Of a DNA stretch of 64,000 bases, positions 62,895 to 64,000 are shown piece after piece. The translations under genes were made by a program, and so were the position numbers. The DNA comes from Streptomyces pactum. GTDB lineage: Bacteria > Actinomycetota > Actinomycetes > Streptomycetales > Streptomycetaceae. The stretch is from assembly GCF_016031615.1 (NCBI RefSeq), contig NZ_JACYXC010000001.1, forward strand, positions 5,518,001-5,582,000, given 5' to 3'. Below the pieces are notes generated by a model. The model was not told the origin of the DNA, searched no databases, and saw nothing but the letters and a program-made list of their open reading frames with translations. Within the stretch, counting starts at the first letter, position 1; every line of letters starts with the position of its first letter.

Positions 62895-62937
62895 ATGAGC
62901 ACTCGATGAGTACGCGATGAGTACGCCCATGAAGTAG
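62895..62937 (+). promoter_or_regulatory. chain of three overlapping mini-ORFs upstream of infB
   Basis: Three 11-base direct repeats (CGATGAGCACT at 62893, CGATGAGTACG at 62904, CGATGAGTACG at 62915) create three short reading frames: 62895-62909 (MSTR stop), 62906-62920 (MSTR stop) and 62917-62937 (MSTPMK stop). Each stop overlaps the next start as ATGA. The chain ends 38 bases before the infB GTG and is followed by a small hairpin. Translation of the frames is inferred only from the arrangement. Confidence 0.5.
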
Positions 62938-62941
62938 CGAC

Positions 62942-62962
62942 GGTCCGGCGTTTAACCGGACC
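62942..62962 (+). promoter_or_regulatory. small hairpin just upstream of the infB ribosome binding site
   Basis: GGTCCGG (62942-62948) pairs with CCGGACC (62956-62962) across a seven-base CGTTTAA loop; AAAGGAG follows at 62965-62971. Possible translational control element. Confidence 0.5.
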
Positions 62963-62975
62963 TCAAAGGAGCGAA

Positions 62976-64000
62976 GTGGCTAAGGTCCGGGTATACGAAC
63001 TCGCCAAGGAGTTCGGTGTGGAGAGCAAGGTCGTCATGGCCAAGCTCCAGGAACTCGGTGAATTCGTCCGTTCGGCGTCCTCGACGATCGAGGCGCCGGT
63101 GGTACGCAAGTTGACTGACGCTTTCCAGGGTGGCGGCTCCGGCCGCGCCGCAGGCAAGCCGTCGGCGCCGCGCAAGGCGGCGCCGTCCCCCGCAGCCGGA
63201 CGCCCGGGTGGCGCCCCCGGCCGCGTCCCCTCGCCCTCGGCGGCCGGTCCGGCCCCGGCGGCACGTCCCGCCCCCCAAGCCCGGCGCACCCGGACCCCGT
63301 CCGGCCGCGCCCGAGGCCCCCAGGAGCACTCCGGCCGCGGGTCCGACCCCCGGGCCCCCCGTCCGGCGCCCGGCCCCAAGGCGGCCCCGGCTGCCCCCGG
63401 CCCCCGGCCGGGTCCGGCGCCCGCCGCCCCGGCTCCGGCGCAGCCCGAGTTCACCGCCCCGCCGTCGGCCCCCGCAGGCCCCGCGGCCCGGCGCCCGCCC
63501 CCGGCGCGCCCGGCAAGCCCTGGCGCCACCCCCGGCCCGCGGCCCGGTGCCCGTCCGGGCGCCGGCGGCCAGGGCCCGTGACCAGGGTGCCGGCGGCCGT
63601 CCCGGCGCGCCGCGCCCCGGTGGCCAGGGCGGCCCGCGTCCGGCGCGCCGCCCGGCCGGTCCCCGGCCCGGCAACAACCCCTTCACCTCCGGCGGCTCCA
63701 CCGGTATGGCGCGCCCGCAGGCGCCCCTGTCCCGGCGGCGCGCCGCGCCCCGGCGGCCAGGCCGGCCCCGGCGGCCCGCGTCCGCAGGGCGCCGGCCAGG
63801 GCGGTCCCCGTCCGCAGGGTCCCGGCGGTCCCCGCCCGACCCCGGGCGGCATGCCCCGTCCGCAGGGTGCCGCGGGTGGCCCGCGTCCCGGCCCGGCCGG
63901 TCCGCGTCCGAACCCCGGCATGATGCCGCAGCGTCCGGCTGCCGGCCCGCGCCCCGGCCCCGGTGGCGGCGGTCGCGGCCCGGCCGGTGCCGGCCGTCCC
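62976..64000 (+). CDS. infB: translation initiation factor IF-2, 5' part, several apparent frameshifts
   Basis: IF-2 is the GTPase that brings initiator tRNA to the ribosome; only its N-terminal region is in the window. GTG at 62976 follows AAAGGAGC; AKVRVYELAKEFGVESKVVM and FVRSASSTIEAPVVRKLTDAF form the IF2_N domain. A Pro/Gly/Arg-rich linker follows (GNNPFTSGGSTGMARP, then PRPQG repeats). The linker is interrupted by frame breaks: near 63278 (one C short of a seven-C run), near 63340-63360, near 63572 (one C too many, causing a TGA at 63579-63581) and near 63731 (an extra T). Since IF-2 is essential, these are almost certainly sequence errors. Confidence 0.85.

Noticed and set aside
1..64000. 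CRISPR arrays, insertion sequences, tRNA or rRNA genes
   Set aside because: I found no regularly spaced repeats of CRISPR type, no transposase, no tRNA cloverleaf sequence and no rRNA. Tandem repeats present are short and without spacers.

Overview
The window is chromosomal DNA from a very GC-rich actinomycete. Gene content and order match the rpsB to infB part of the Streptomyces core chromosome (Streptomyces or a close relative such as Kitasatospora). Third codon positions are almost all G or C, many genes start with GTG, and neighbouring genes often overlap by ATGA or GTGA.

Layout: (1) 1-7.4 kb, translation and envelope core: an M23 peptidase running off the left edge (-), then rpsB, tsf, pyrH, frr, cdsA and rlmN (+). 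(2) 7.7-11.7 kb, a thiamine ABC importer thiB-thiP-thiQ behind a TPP riboswitch. (3) 11.9-13.8 kb, an ABC ATPase/membrane protein pair (-). (4) 14.1-41 kb, polyamine and GABA use, interspersed with other genes: omega-aminotransferase, Lrp/AsnC regulator, aminobutyraldehyde dehydrogenase, a second aldehyde dehydrogenase, potDABC, an amine-type FAD oxidoreductase, gabT, a PucR-type regulator and a third aldehyde dehydrogenase. Between them lie a glycerophosphodiester phosphodiesterase, adenosine deaminase, two DUF4190-like small membrane proteins, a NADAR protein, a PAP2 phosphatase, an unrecognised protein and a large membrane P-loop ATPase. (5) 41.2-48.8 kb, a giant TPR-like/CHAT protein (-) divergent from a large acyl-CoA dehydrogenase (+). 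(6) 49.1-56.5 kb, dxr, M50 protease (rseP-like), ispG, two GNAT proteins and proS. (7) 57.5-60.3 kb, a degenerate antibiotic-kinase-like protein, a ferritin-like protein and a lipoprotein (-). (8) 60.9-64.0 kb, rimP, nusA, rnpM (ylxR) and the 5' part of infB (+).

The polyamine/GABA genes form a pathway: PotABCD imports spermidine or putrescine, amine oxidation or transamination gives aminobutyraldehyde, dehydrogenases give GABA, and GabT plus a semialdehyde dehydrogenase deliver succinate. A 14-base motif shared by two of these promoters, and a palindromic 13-mer shared by gabT and the third aldehyde dehydrogenase, suggest two regulons.

The sequence shows many single-base frame breaks in C/G runs or GC-rich low-complexity stretches (thiP, both DUF4190-like genes, potD, potA, potB, pucR, the CHAT gene, infB). 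Because infB is essential and removing one base from a C or G run usually restores a natural reading frame, I read most of these as sequence errors rather than real mutations. The most novel-looking signals are a chain of three overlapping mini-ORFs just upstream of infB, a nested 22-bp inverted repeat between divergent genes upstream of rimP, and enzyme-like proteins with missing catalytic residues (CHAT, kinase-like, ABC ATPase).
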